A stretch of DNA of 58,152 nt from Chthonomonas sp. UBA2391 (GCA_002343825.1 DDSL01000134.1:1-58152), one strand, 5' to 3'; counted from the stretch's first letter, positions 1 through 9,331 are shown. Notes: generated from the sequence alone by a model not told the origin. Made by a program: numbers and translations.

Positions 1-368
1 TCGTAAACGGTACCGACGATGCTGGCCGTCTGCCGCTCGGGGACGAGGACCAGGTTGATGTTCTGGTCTTGTTCATTTGCAAAGGTCCGAGCGATGTTGA
101 CGGCGACGTAGCGGGTATCTCCCTCGCGGTACTCGGCGTAGACCGCTTGGTCGGCGGCCCGGACTTCGTTTAGAACATATGCTCCATTGGTGGAGGTCAC
201 CGTCGAGGCATCGCGGCTGGTGACCGTGGCTCCACGGGCAGGGAGTCCATCCGCAAAGGTCACCCGGCCACTGATGATGGAGCTCTTGGGAGCGGACTCC
301 CCTCCACAGCCGAGGGTCATCAGAAGCGCCAAAAGGACAACGAGAAAACAGAGGTGACGAGCGTTCAT
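1..368 (-). CDS. Lipoprotein with carboxypeptidase-regulatory-like domain (3' part cut off)
   Basis: The reading frame starts at an ATG at 368 and runs out of the window. The first ~21 residues form a hydrophobic export signal ending in TLGCGG. The Cys at residue 21 could be lipidated, although the lipobox is imperfect (Thr at -3). The following stretch (SGRVTFADGLPARGATV... GAYVLNEV) has the pattern of a carboxypeptidase-regulatory-like beta-sandwich, a fold common in surface proteins of this kind of bacterium. A second copy seems to begin at the window edge (SIVGTVYD). It is divergent from the gene at 437. The product is probably a cell-envelope protein of unknown role, and the signal and fold are seen more clearly than any function. 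Confidence 0.7.
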   Translation of the reverse strand, partial: MNARHLCFLVVLLALLMTLGCGGESAPKSSIISGRVTFADGLPARGATVTSRDASTVTSTNGAYVLNEVRAADQAVYAEYREGDTRYVAVNIARTFANEQDQNINLVLVPERQTASIVGTVY

Positions 369-436
369 TGGTCGTTCTGAACCTCCCAACGGAGAAGGCA
401 GTCTTTCCTATCACAGCCGGTAAGATCCGGAGAACG

Positions 437-1168
437 ATGCCGAACGACGAAAAGTCCGACAACCTCGTCGTCAAGACCCACCACCATGGGGTCGAGGCGG
501 GGCTAAGCCAGGGCGATCAGGCCATGCTGGAGATCGACCCCGAGGGGATCACGATTACAAGGGGGCTGGCCAACCGATTTCCGCCCCCCGAGGCCGAGGC
601 CGCCAAACTGGCCATGGACCGAATCTTCGTCGCCCATGGTGAGAGCGATGGGCCGCTGATCGTCGGGCTGTCCGAGGAGTTCCGAAGCCGTTTCGGATGG
701 CACCCCCGAGTCGAATGGTGGCGAATCCTCGGTCTTGAGATCGTGAATGCCCCGAACCTGGTCGAGGCCCAACAGGAGCTTTTGGCGACCTTTGAGCAGG
801 CAAAATCCGGACAGCCCCCACCCGACGCAGTCCCCACCGAGGAGCCGATCCGACCCGAAACCTGGGATTGGGCCCTAGGGGCCAACGCCCTCAACCTGAT
901 GGAATGGCTCTGGAAAGCCGAGCGGTGGCAGGAGTCTTTGGACCAATTTGAACCAAGTTTACGAGGTTTGGCCCCCACCGATGACACGGGCCGATGGATC
1001 GAACGTTCTCTCTACAAGGCCTCTTGTGAGGTGCATCTCGCCCGTGCGGAGGACGCACGCGCGACCCTCGCCGCGGCCTTTGAAAAAGATCCGCAAGAAT
1101 TTCAACGACTTTGGGCACTTTATCGCCCTAAAATGAAGGAACTCGAAAACCTGATCAATCGACTATGA
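437..1168 (+). CDS. Hypothetical protein with TPR-like C-terminus
   Basis: A 243-residue soluble protein. I chose the ATG at 437 (MPNDEKSD) over an upstream in-frame start because CGGAGA lies just before it and the upstream start sits inside the divergent gene's start region. No signal peptide or membrane segment is visible. Residues ~155-240 (WDWALGANALNLMEWLWKAERW..., then YKASCEVHLARAEDARATLAAAFEKDP) have the helix-turn-helix spacing of tetratricopeptide repeats. The N-terminal half is unrecognised. Its stop overlaps the start of the small ORF at 1165 (ATGA), which suggests coupled translation. The function is unknown. Confidence 0.7.
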   Translation: MPNDEKSDNLVVKTHHHGVEAGLSQGDQAMLEIDPEGITITRGLANRFPPPEAEAAKLAMDRIFVAHGESDGPLIVGLSEEFRSRFGWHPRVEWWRILGLEIVNAPNLVEAQQELLATFEQAKSGQPPPDAVPTEEPIRPETWDWALGANALNLMEWLWKAERWQESLDQFEPSLRGLAPTDDTGRWIERSLYKASCEVHLARAEDARATLAAAFEKDPQEFQRLWALYRPKMKELENLINRL

Positions 1169-1293
1169 AGCTCACAAAATGGATCTGTCTCGTGCTGATG
1201 ACGATGCTCGTACTCGGAGCATCGGCCCAGCCCCTCGCGTCGGTCCCGGTGGAAGCCACCAAGAAAGGGAACGACGCCGAATCCCCTGGCTAG
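1165..1293 (+). CDS. Small secreted peptide (42 aa)
   Basis: The start overlaps the previous stop as ATGA. The translation is a classic signal peptide (MKLTKWICLVLMTMLVLGASA) followed by about 20 polar residues (QPLASVPVEATKKGNDAESPG). It ends 13 nt before the sigma-like gene at 1307. The clean signal-peptide profile and the ATGA overlap support a real gene. The very short mature part means it could also be a chance ORF. No function can be assigned. Confidence 0.45.
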   Translation: MKLTKWICLVLMTMLVLGASAQPLASVPVEATKKGNDAESPG

Positions 1294-1306
1294 AGGTCCC
1301 TTAACG

Positions 1307-1972
1307 ATGATTGCCCAAGCGACCCCTCTCCCGGTAGACCACCTGATCACTCGCCTGAAGCGAGGCGATCGAGAGGCCCTGACCGAGATCCAGCGCCACC
1401 TCTATCGGCGGATGCTCCGGGCGGCTTTGCAATCGACTCACTCCCAGACCTTGGCCGAAGACGCGGTGGCGATCACGCTCACAAAACTCTGGGTGAAGCG
1501 GCACCTGCTCCCGGAAACCTGGGAAGAGGCCAGTCGGTACATCCTTCGGATGGTCCAGACTGCGGCCACCGACGTGACTCGACCCAAGGAGGAGCGCGTT
1601 ACCCGCTGTCCGCTGGACGAGGCCCGCTACCTTCCCGAGGCTCAACTAGAGGAGTCCGGCTTTGATGAGACCATCGAGACAGCCCTGAGCACGGTGGAAT
1701 CCATGCTGCTCCCCCAACTCAGCGCGCGACACCTGCGGGTTCTGACCCCAGTTGCCGAGGCCCTGAGCCAAGAAGCAGGCGAGATGCGCAATATCTATGC
1801 CGAGATCGCGGCCCAGCAAGAGATGCAGCCCGGATCGGTGCGGAACAGTTGGTCGGATGCCGGGAAAAAGCTCCAGACCGTCCTTCAAGAATTAGGCTGG
1901 CAAGATTTTGGGGAAGATGACGTGAGGTCGATCCTCTGCCGCATCGGCAAACGGCTCGCTCCGTCGGCCTGA
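1307..1972 (+). CDS. ECF-type sigma-70-like regulator
   Basis: A 221-residue protein whose first ~100 residues (DHLITRLKRGDREALTEI..., then LAEDAVAITLTKLWVKR) resemble region 2 of ECF sigma factors, which contacts core RNA polymerase and the -10 element. The C-terminal part (AEALSQEAGEMRNIYAEIAAQQEMQPGSVRNSWSDAGKKLQ) fits a region-4-like helix-turn-helix, but it is diverged. No anti-sigma gene is adjacent. The next gene downstream is a rhomboid protease, and such proteases can take part in releasing regulators from membranes. That link is only a contextual guess here. Confidence 0.6.
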   Translation: MIAQATPLPVDHLITRLKRGDREALTEIQRHLYRRMLRAALQSTHSQTLAEDAVAITLTKLWVKRHLLPETWEEASRYILRMVQTAATDVTRPKEERVTRCPLDEARYLPEAQLEESGFDETIETALSTVESMLLPQLSARHLRVLTPVAEALSQEAGEMRNIYAEIAAQQEMQPGSVRNSWSDAGKKLQTVLQELGWQDFGEDDVRSILCRIGKRLAPSA

Positions 1973-1994
1973 TCCCGGTACACTGCGCGCGGTT

Positions 1995-2684
1995 ATGTTT
2001 CCGCTTCGCGATGAGAATCAGTCGCGTGAGATTCCGGTTGTCACCTACACCCTGATTCTGCTCAACGTGGTGATTTACCTTTGGGATCGCCAGTGGAATC
2101 CTTTTGGCCCTCGGATCCTCTTTACCGACCTCACTTTGGTCCCCAGTGCGGCGATCGAGGCGGTCTTTGGGGATGGCGATGCTCGGGCCTTACTCGGTCT
2201 CTTTACTTCTTTGTTCTTGCATGGGAGTCTCCTGCACCTGGTGATGAACATGATCTTCCTCATCACCTTCGGCGACAACATCGAAGCCGCCTTTGGGCCC
2301 GTCCGCTTTGTGATCTACTACCTGTTTTGGGGCTTGATGGCGGGGGCTGCGCACACTCTCGTGATGCCGAGTAGCCAGATCCCGACCCTCGGGGCATCCG
2401 GTGCAATCGGCGGGGTCTTGGGCGCTTACTTCCTGCTCTTTCCCGGCCACAAGATCTCTTTTCTGGTTTTCCCTTTCGTCTTTTGGCCTTTGGAAATCGC
2501 GGCTTGGATCCTGCTCGGGGGATGGTTCCTCTTCCAAATCTTGTTCCCCCAACAAGGGGTCGCGAACTGGGCCCATGCAGGCGGATTCTTGGCTGGGATG
2601 CTCACCGTCTTGATCGCCGGGGGCCAGCGACAAGTCTTGGCCGGACGGAAGTTTGATGGCGACGACAACCTCAACTATGCCTAA
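1995..2684 (+). CDS. Rhomboid family intramembrane serine protease
   Basis: A 229-residue polytopic membrane protein with about six transmembrane segments. The rhomboid catalytic pair is visible: Ser135 in GASGAIGG and His194 in NWAHAGG. The loop-1/TM2 region contains the usual HGSLLHLVMNM stretch. Rhomboids cleave transmembrane helices of substrates inside the bilayer. Its 3' end overlaps the start of the DUF5693 gene, and the next genes continue with overlaps, so it probably belongs to the same transcript as csaB. The natural substrate cannot be told from the sequence. Confidence 0.9.
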   Translation: MFPLRDENQSREIPVVTYTLILLNVVIYLWDRQWNPFGPRILFTDLTLVPSAAIEAVFGDGDARALLGLFTSLFLHGSLLHLVMNMIFLITFGDNIEAAFGPVRFVIYYLFWGLMAGAAHTLVMPSSQIPTLGASGAIGGVLGAYFLLFPGHKISFLVFPFVFWPLEIAAWILLGGWFLFQILFPQQGVANWAHAGGFLAGMLTVLIAGGQRQVLAGRKFDGDDNLNYA

Positions 2685-4491
2685 GATCTCGTTCTTTGCC
2701 CTTCTTGTTGGGGTGGTTTGCCTGCTGATCGGGGCGGCCGGGTCGATCCGCGTGAGGGTTCAGGCCGAGTCTCGCAACCAAGCCGTGAGCCTGGCCATGG
2801 AATGGCAGGTCATCCGCGACATGAGCGCCCAAATCGGAGCCGAGCCCGAAGAGGTCCTCCGCCGCCTCGACGAGGTAGGTCTCGGCACGTTGGTCGTGAA
2901 TGAAGACGTTGCCGGAGATTTTTTTGGCCGCGACATCCAGCGTCAGCTCGGAGCCAGAGCCAACGATTACCGCATCGACCCGTCCCTCGCCAAAAGGATC
3001 CAAGAGGCTTGGCCCGGAAATCTCACCCCGTCCCCTTCCGAAGATGGGACCGCTTTCTTGGCCCGGAGCGAGATCCCGCGATTGCTCCCCCTCGGGATCG
3101 ATCCAGCGGCGGCGGAACTGGCCAAGAGCCGATCGATGTTCCTCGTCGCCCGGCACATTAACCCGGTTGGCTCGACCGAAGAGTCGATTCGACGGGCGCT
3201 GGCCGCCAGTCAGGCCCTTGGGGTTGATGCCTACCTCCCCCTGGGCGAACAAGCCCTCGGCCAGCGCGACCTGATCAAGCGCACTGCGGACCTGATCCCG
3301 TCCCTGGGATTGCAGTATGTGACGCCGGAGTTCAGCAAAATTGCTGGGGACGCTCGGTTGGCCTCCCTTCTGTCGGAGCATCTGATCCGACTTCACGCTG
3401 CCCAGCAAGCCGAAATCGACAAGCTCACCCCCCAAGACTACGTCGAGCGCTACGTTCGGGCCGGTCGGGAGCGCAACATCCGCATCCTATTGCTACGCCC
3501 CCTAACGAGCGCGGCAGACAGCCCAGTGGATGCGCTCCTGAATAGCGTCCGCCTAGTCCGGAAAGGGCTGGAGAGAGAAGGGGTCCCGCTTGGCACCCCG
3601 AAGCCTTATGAGCGACGTCTGATTCCTGAGTGGACTCAGCTGCTGATCGTCGTGGGATTGGCCGCCGTGGGCTACGGCATTGGGGCCGCCTTCGGAAGCA
3701 AGGGCTGGCTCTTAGCTCTCTCTCTCGGCCTGGCCATCCCGACACCTTTCCTCCTCAAGACGCTCAACCCCGGGTTGCTCGCCCTTTATGCCGCCCTCTT
3801 GCTCCCCCTTGCCGGAGTGTGGGTTTGGACGCGCAGATCGGATTGGCATCCCTGGCAGTCCCTGATGATCCTGGTTTCGGGCGGGGTTCTTGCGGGGCTC
3901 ACCATTTCGGGGATCCTCAATGGACTCGAATATTGGGTGAAGGTGGACGAGTTCAGCGGGGTCAAAGCCGCTCACTTCTTGCCGATTCTCGTCACTGGGG
4001 CGTGGTTGATCGGTCGAGAGATCCCGTGGCGGGCGGTCATGAATCAGGCGATCACCTACGGCGCGGTTTTCCTCGGGTTGGTGATCCTCGTCCTCCTGTT
4101 GCTCATGCTCATCCGGACCGGAAATGACAACCCAGGAGCGGTGAGTGGACTGGAGCTCAGGATGCGAAACCTCCTCGACAGCGCCCTCTACGTCCGGCCA
4201 CGAACCAAGGAGTTTGCCTTTGGTCATCCGCTGTTGTGGGTGGGATGCTTGGCCTGGGCGTGGGCGATTCGAACAGAAAGTCGGCGTCTGCGGATCCTTG
4301 CCGCCGGACTCATCAGCATCGGGATGATTGGCGTCACCAGCATCGTGAATACTTTCTGCCACCTCCACATCCCCTTCACTCTGAGTGCGGCTCGGGCCGG
4401 CATCGGGCTCGGCATCGGGGTTCTGATCGGAACCCTCCTTTGGTTGCTCGTCCAGAAGCCCCTCGCGAAACTGGTTGAGGTGAAGCCGTGA
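2656..4491 (+). CDS. DUF5693 family membrane protein
   Basis: About 611 residues. One N-terminal membrane segment (ISFFALLVGVVCLLIGAAG) is followed by a ~280-residue extracytoplasmic alpha/beta domain (residues ~40-315). A C-terminal half carries many hydrophobic helices. This layout matches DUF5693, a family often found next to csaB. The ATG at 2656 is preceded by GGAAG and preferred over TTG 2653; ATG 2677 is also possible. The gene overlaps the rhomboid gene upstream and its stop overlaps the GTG start of csaB. A role in building or pyruvylating a secondary cell-wall polymer is inferred from neighbours only. Confidence 0.8.
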   Translation: MATTTSTMPKISFFALLVGVVCLLIGAAGSIRVRVQAESRNQAVSLAMEWQVIRDMSAQIGAEPEEVLRRLDEVGLGTLVVNEDVAGDFFGRDIQRQLGARANDYRIDPSLAKRIQEAWPGNLTPSPSEDGTAFLARSEIPRLLPLGIDPAAAELAKSRSMFLVARHINPVGSTEESIRRALAASQALGVDAYLPLGEQALGQRDLIKRTADLIPSLGLQYVTPEFSKIAGDARLASLLSEHLIRLHAAQQAEIDKLTPQDYVERYVRAGRERNIRILLLRPLTSAADSPVDALLNSVRLVRKGLEREGVPLGTPKPYERRLIPEWTQLLIVVGLAAVGYGIGAAFGSKGWLLALSLGLAIPTPFLLKTLNPGLLALYAALLLPLAGVWVWTRRSDWHPWQSLMILVSGGVLAGLTISGILNGLEYWVKVDEFSGVKAAHFLPILVTGAWLIGREIPWRAVMNQAITYGAVFLGLVILVLLLLMLIRTGNDNPGAVSGLELRMRNLLDSALYVRPRTKEFAFGHPLLWVGCLAWAWAIRTESRRLRILAAGLISIGMIGVTSIVNTFCHLHIPFTLSAARAGIGLGIGVLIGTLLWLLVQKPLAKLVEVKP

Positions 4492-5549
4492 AGAGGGTCC
4501 TCCTTGCCGGGTACTTCGGATGCGGGAACATCGGCGACGACGCCATCCTACTCGGCTTTCTGGAAGGGGCTCGGGACCTCGACATCGATCCGATCGTCAT
4601 GAGCGGGCGCCCCGAAGAGACCCACCGACTCTATGGCGTTCCGGGATTCGATCGTCGGGATTTGGGGCTCTTCAAAGAGCGAATGGCCGAGGCCGATCTG
4701 CTCGTCTTTCCCGGGGGGAGCATTTTCCAGGATGTCACGAGCCTTCGTAGCGTGGCCTATTACTCCAGCCTCGTCAAGACGGCCAAAAAGCTCGGCAAAA
4801 AGGTCGTCCTGCTGGGCCAAGGAATGGGTCCACTCAACCGATTCGTGGGCAAAAAGCTCGCAAAGGATGCCTTCAACGCCTGTGACGCCATCTGCGTGCG
4901 GGATCCCGATTCCATCCAAACCCTCAAGAAGCTCGGCGTCAAGCAGACGCCCCACCTCACCGCCGACATGGCGCTGCTTCTGCCGAAACCGACCATCGAT
5001 GACAACGTCGAAAGTTATCAAGTAGCAGGGATGAGAGGGGTTGCTCTGATTCCCCGGCCGCACGGCAAGGGTGATGGAGTGGCTCAACTCTTCGGTGAGA
5101 TCGCGCAGCAACTCATGAAGCAGGGCCGCATGCCCGTCCTGATCGAGATGGACCGCCACGCGGACCGCCCTCTCATCCTGCAGATTGAGAAACTCATGGG
5201 CGGAAAAATCCCCACGATTCGCGATCTGGTCACCCCGATGGCCATGATGTCCAAGCTTTGCCGATTGGAGGGCATGATCTCGATGCGACTCCATGGTGGA
5301 ATTCTCTCCGCCGCGATCGGAGTGCCCCCGACGATGCTCAGCTATGACCCGAAAGTTACTGCTCTATCGAAGTTGCTCGGGCTTCCCTCAGCCCTTCCGA
5401 TGGATGGTCTCACCGCCTCCCGGGCAGTTGATTCCTACCTGGAACTCCAGAAGAAGAAGGCAACCTACGGTCCCAGAATGGAAGGCGAATTGGTCCAGCT
5501 TCGGGACTTGGCAGCGAAGAACATCGAGGTCCTCCGGCGCATTCTATGA
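4488..5549 (+). CDS. csaB: Polysaccharide pyruvyl transferase CsaB
   Basis: A 353-residue protein starting at GTG 4488, whose GTGA overlaps the upstream stop. The N-terminus (LLAGYFGCGNIGDDAIL) is the signature of the polysaccharide pyruvyl transferase family. Later family-typical stretches are VFPGGSIFQD, LLGQGMGPL, CVRDPDS and SMRLHGGILSAA. CsaB adds ketal-linked pyruvate to a cell-wall polysaccharide, which in known systems creates the binding site for SLH-domain proteins. The 4-nt overlap with the outer-membrane barrel gene downstream suggests that the barrel and the pyruvylated polymer act together in envelope anchoring. No SLH domain is visible in this window. Confidence 0.93.
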   Translation: MKRVLLAGYFGCGNIGDDAILLGFLEGARDLDIDPIVMSGRPEETHRLYGVPGFDRRDLGLFKERMAEADLLVFPGGSIFQDVTSLRSVAYYSSLVKTAKKLGKKVVLLGQGMGPLNRFVGKKLAKDAFNACDAICVRDPDSIQTLKKLGVKQTPHLTADMALLLPKPTIDDNVESYQVAGMRGVALIPRPHGKGDGVAQLFGEIAQQLMKQGRMPVLIEMDRHADRPLILQIEKLMGGKIPTIRDLVTPMAMMSKLCRLEGMISMRLHGGILSAAIGVPPTMLSYDPKVTALSKLLGLPSALPMDGLTASRAVDSYLELQKKKATYGPRMEGELVQLRDLAAKNIEVLRRIL

Positions 5550-8161
5550 GAAGCTGGCCGTTTGCCCGCACTGGGCTCGGTTTTCGGACTCCTGGTATGG
5601 CACTCTGTCTGCTTGCGGCGTGCGCTGTCCAGGGTCAAACCCCAGACCAATCCCCGGCGTGGATGAAGTGGTGGAAGCGAAACCTCGTCGATCGGATTGA
5701 ACTGAACGGGTATCGCCAACTCGGCTTCCATGCCCATACCGTCAACGGCGACCGCGAGGCGTTCAACTCGCTCAACTACTATGGCTTGGGACGGCAGAAG
5801 TTCACCGATGTCGGCCAGATCAACTTCGTCGGACGGAGCGTTCTTGGACTCTTTAACTTTCAGGGGACGATCCTCGATTCCCGCCTCTCGGACCCCCAGG
5901 GTCAGCGATTTAGTCTGGATTTCGAGCGGGACGGCTGGAGCGTCAACGCGGGGGATATCCAAGGACGACTCCTGAATTCGAACCGCTTCGCGAGCTTTCA
6001 GAAGTCCTTGAACGGGTTGCAGGTCGGCTATAAGTCGGGTCGGCTTGAGGCCCGGACGGTGGTCAGTGAAGTTCGAGGCAGCCCGCGGACGGTCACGATC
6101 CAGGGGAACAACTCGTCGGGGCCCTACTACATCCAGAACAGCCAACTGGTGCAAGGCTCGGAACGGGTGAGCCTCGACGGACAAGCCCAGACCCTTGGCG
6201 ACGACTACGTCATCAACTACGAGGCGGGTTCGATCACCTTTGTCGGCAAAACGGTGCCGGTGACCAGCACGATCCTGGTCAGCTACGAGGCCTTCGGGTT
6301 TAACGAGACGCGCGGAAGCCTCTATGGCGCGGGTCTCGCGCTGGACGGCGGCAAGGTCGGCAAAATCGGCCTGACGATGATGCGCCAAGAGGCGCGATCG
6401 GGGGGCGGGGCGAGCAGCCGGCTGGAGAAGTTTCAGGGCTTTGGTGCCCCTTCGACCCCATACTTTTTGCAGTTCGAGCCGATCAACCTAGCCAGCGTCA
6501 CGATCCGCGTAAACGGGGTTTTGCAGGTCCGAGGGGTCGATTACACCTTCGACCAATTCAATTCGGCCGTCTTTTACTTCAACCGCTTCATGCCCGCCAG
6601 CGACAACATCGACGTGGTCTACACCCCCAAGCCCCGCGCCACCGTCGACGGCGACCGAGAGGTCGTGGGGATTGACTATGCGCTCCCGATCGGAAGCGGG
6701 GGACGCGACGGCCAGATAAGGCTCCACCAGGCCATGGGCAAACTGAAGGGGGTGACGCCTCAGAGCGGGGTCGCTCGGGGAGTCGAGCTGGACTATCGAA
6801 AGGGTGCCTGGAGCTTCAGAAGTCAAGCGGTGAGCATTCCAAGCGGATATGTCGCAATCGAAACCACGGGATTCAACCGGAATGAGAAGGCCTTCAGCCA
6901 GAGTGCGACCTACGACACCGGTCGCGGGGTTCAGGTGCAGCTCGACCACGAGAACCGAAGTATCTCGAATCGCAGCATCACGGCGACCGTGGCTCCGGTG
7001 CGATTTGTTTCCCAACGCCTGACGATCGACCGACCGAGCGAAGGAACCGGCGGATGGCGATTGAGCCACAACCGATCGAGAACCCTTCAGGGTGTTGCAC
7101 AGACCCGGCTCGATAGCACCGACCTGGTCACCACCCAACGATCGGGCCCACGGCTACTCTACAAGCTTGGACTGAATCGCCAACAGGCCGTCAGTCGGAA
7201 CTTGAACGGCCAAAGAACGGACGTGGACCTCCTCGGGCTTCAACTTGGCGGCGCCTACACGGCCCAATGGCGGAAGCGCCCCGTCAAGGAAGGCGAAGAG
7301 GGCGAGATCCGAACCTTTCTGACCCTCGGTGCCGACGTCAACCTCGTCGAGATTGAGTCCAAAGGCAAGCGGGGTCAAGGCCGCGACTACGAACTGAGCG
7401 CGAATCTGATCCCGGATGATCGGCTCCAGGTCGATGCCCGGTACACCTTGAGCGACTCGGGGAGCATCGCCACCCTCGATCAGTTCGCCACCGGTTGGCA
7501 GGCTGGTTTCGACGGAAACGGATTCAGCGGGGGATCTGGCTCCACGGGCACGATTGGGGCGACGAACGCCATCCTCTGGAGTCTGAACGCGGCCTACCGA
7601 TTCGCCGAGAACCTCAGCGGCTATGTCGGCTACCGGTCCTTGCGATCGACGGGTTCGGTGAGTAGCAATAGCGAGACGCGGGGGTGGTCGGCCGGAGCGA
7701 CTTGGGCCATTAACTCGCGCAACCAAGTGACGGCCAATCTAGAAGAAAGTAGCACGACCTTCGTCGATTCGCCGTTGCGATCCGGGGTCTGGGCTCTCAA
7801 CCTCTTCTTTGAGGGATCCCCGACCGACCGGCTCCGCTACGTGGTGGGCTGGAGCGCCTTCGATAGCCGGGGCAACAGCACCTTTCAGCAGGACTCAAAC
7901 AATCTCAACGGGAGCCTGAGCTACCTCCTGAGTCAGCGGGACTCGGTGGTCCTCAGCTGGAACTCCTCGGTGAGCACCGGCTACCTCCCCCAAAACAGCC
8001 TGGACTGGGGCCTGACCTACCAGTACCGGATCTGGAGCAATCTGGCCCTCAACGCCAGTTATCGCCTGCGAAATGTCGACAACCGAGACCCGCTGATCAA
8101 CTCGGGGGCATACCGTTCCCGAGGTTTCGATCTGGAGCTATCGTTCAACTTCTTCCGCTAG
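5546..8161 (+). CDS. Large outer-membrane beta-barrel surface protein
   Basis: An 871-residue protein with an N-terminal export signal (MALCLLAACAVQGQ after an arginine-containing extension). Two beta-rich repeats follow, around residues 190-255 (SERVSLDG... YVINYEAGSITF... VSYEAF) and 315-375 (SVTIRVNGVLQVRGVDYTF... VVYTPKP), of a kind seen in surface and usher-like proteins. From residue ~400 onward the alternating hydrophobic/polar pattern of antiparallel barrel strands is continuous, ending in LELSFNFFR. That aromatic tail resembles the C-terminal signal of outer-membrane proteins. Translation is coupled to csaB by a 4-nt overlap. I cannot name the family. A structural or transport role in the outer membrane is an inference. 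Confidence 0.7.
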   Translation: MRSWPFARTGLGFRTPGMALCLLAACAVQGQTPDQSPAWMKWWKRNLVDRIELNGYRQLGFHAHTVNGDREAFNSLNYYGLGRQKFTDVGQINFVGRSVLGLFNFQGTILDSRLSDPQGQRFSLDFERDGWSVNAGDIQGRLLNSNRFASFQKSLNGLQVGYKSGRLEARTVVSEVRGSPRTVTIQGNNSSGPYYIQNSQLVQGSERVSLDGQAQTLGDDYVINYEAGSITFVGKTVPVTSTILVSYEAFGFNETRGSLYGAGLALDGGKVGKIGLTMMRQEARSGGGASSRLEKFQGFGAPSTPYFLQFEPINLASVTIRVNGVLQVRGVDYTFDQFNSAVFYFNRFMPASDNIDVVYTPKPRATVDGDREVVGIDYALPIGSGGRDGQIRLHQAMGKLKGVTPQSGVARGVELDYRKGAWSFRSQAVSIPSGYVAIETTGFNRNEKAFSQSATYDTGRGVQVQLDHENRSISNRSITATVAPVRFVSQRLTIDRPSEGTGGWRLSHNRSRTLQGVAQTRLDSTDLVTTQRSGPRLLYKLGLNRQQAVSRNLNGQRTDVDLLGLQLGGAYTAQWRKRPVKEGEEGEIRTFLTLGADVNLVEIESKGKRGQGRDYELSANLIPDDRLQVDARYTLSDSGSIATLDQFATGWQAGFDGNGFSGGSGSTGTIGATNAILWSLNAAYRFAENLSGYVGYRSLRSTGSVSSNSETRGWSAGATWAINSRNQVTANLEESSTTFVDSPLRSGVWALNLFFEGSPTDRLRYVVGWSAFDSRGNSTFQQDSNNLNGSLSYLLSQRDSVVLSWNSSVSTGYLPQNSLDWGLTYQYRIWSNLALNASYRLRNVDNRDPLINSGAYRSRGFDLELSFNFFR

Positions 8162-8183
8162 CTCGGGTGAGGGAATCGAACTC

Positions 8184-8207
8184 AACTTTCAGGATTTCGT
8201 GAAAGTT
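8184..8207. promoter_or_regulatory. Perfect 8-bp inverted repeat upstream of mqnC
   Basis: AACTTTCA, an 8-nt spacer and TGAAAGTT lie 21-44 nt upstream of the mqnC ATG and 22 nt after the barrel gene's stop. There is no T-run after it, so it is not a convincing terminator. The position suits an operator or a leader hairpin for mqnC. What binds it is unknown. Confidence 0.4.
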
Positions 8208-8227
8208 CGGTATCCTTTCGCGTAGTA

Positions 8228-9316
8228 ATGAGCGTGATTGCCCCTCCTGCCCCTGCCGTGATTGACCAAATCTCCGAAAAGGTCTTTGGAAATCAGCGGA
8301 TTACCCCCGAAGAGGCGCTTGCTCTTTATCACCACCCGAACCTGATCGAGCTGGCCGCGATGGCCGAACACCGCCGTCAACAGAAGGCTCCGGGCCGGGA
8401 CGTCACGTACATCATCGGGCGCATCTTGAACTACACCAACGTGTGCTGGGTTCGTTGTAAGTTCTGCGCCTTTTACCGAGTCCCTGGGCACTACGAAGGT
8501 TATCTGCTGAGCGATGACGAGATTCTCTCCAAAGTCGGAGACACCGTGGCCAAGGGGGGCGTCGAGATTCTCTTCCAAGGTGGGCTCAATCCCAAGCTCA
8601 AGATCGACTATTACGAAGGGATCTTTCGCAAGATCATGGAGGCCTACCCCGGCGTCATCCTCCACGCCCTCTCGCCGGCCGAGATCATCTACATCGCCCA
8701 CATCAGCAAACTCCCGCTGCGAGACTGCCTGGCCCGCTTGAAGGAGAGCGGACTCCACTCCATCCCCGGCGCAGGCGGAGAGATCCTTGTGGACCGAGTT
8801 CGCAAGATCATTGCCCCCTACAAGGACACCACGGATGAATGGCTGGAGTGCATGAGAACGGCCTCATCACTGGGAATCCGAAGCACGGCGAGCATGATGT
8901 TCGGACACGTTGAAACCTTTGAGGACCGTGTCGAGCACATGACCCGGATCCGCGATCTTCAGGACGAATGCGCACCTTTCCGCGCCTTCATCAGTTGGAA
9001 TTTCCAGCCCGAAGAAACGGACCTCGCGATCCCGGTGAAAGCCAGCGGATTTGACTACCTGCGCAACGTGGCGGTCTCTCGGATCTTCCTTGACAACATC
9101 GACAATTTCCAGGTTTCGATCTTGACCCAGGGTCCCAAGATCGCCCAGCTGGCACTTGGCTATGGAGCCAACGACTTCGGCTCGATCATGATCGAGGAGA
9201 ACGTGGTCTCGGCCGCCGGGTCCAAGTTCATCTTGAGCGAAGAAGAGTTCGTCCGGGTGATTCGGGACGCCGGGTATCAGCCGTATCGCAGAAACACCCG
9301 GTACGAGCGAATCTAG
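8228..9316 (+). CDS. mqnC: Cyclic dehypoxanthinyl futalosine synthase
   Basis: A 362-residue radical-SAM enzyme. The CxxxCxxC iron-sulfur motif is at Cys73, Cys77 and Cys80 (NVCWVRCKFCAF), followed by FYRVPGHYEGY, typical of MqnC rather than MqnE. Further family features are EILFQGGLNP, HALSPAEI and STASMMFGHVET. MqnC closes the ring of dehypoxanthine futalosine in the futalosine route to menaquinone, in the cytoplasm. No other mqn gene is adjacent, so the pathway genes are scattered. The start has no clear Shine-Dalgarno. Confidence 0.95.
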   Translation: MSVIAPPAPAVIDQISEKVFGNQRITPEEALALYHHPNLIELAAMAEHRRQQKAPGRDVTYIIGRILNYTNVCWVRCKFCAFYRVPGHYEGYLLSDDEILSKVGDTVAKGGVEILFQGGLNPKLKIDYYEGIFRKIMEAYPGVILHALSPAEIIYIAHISKLPLRDCLARLKESGLHSIPGAGGEILVDRVRKIIAPYKDTTDEWLECMRTASSLGIRSTASMMFGHVETFEDRVEHMTRIRDLQDECAPFRAFISWNFQPEETDLAIPVKASGFDYLRNVAVSRIFLDNIDNFQVSILTQGPKIAQLALGYGANDFGSIMIEENVVSAAGSKFILSEEEFVRVIRDAGYQPYRRNTRYERI

Positions 9317-9331
9317 ACCGATGAGCGCGGA

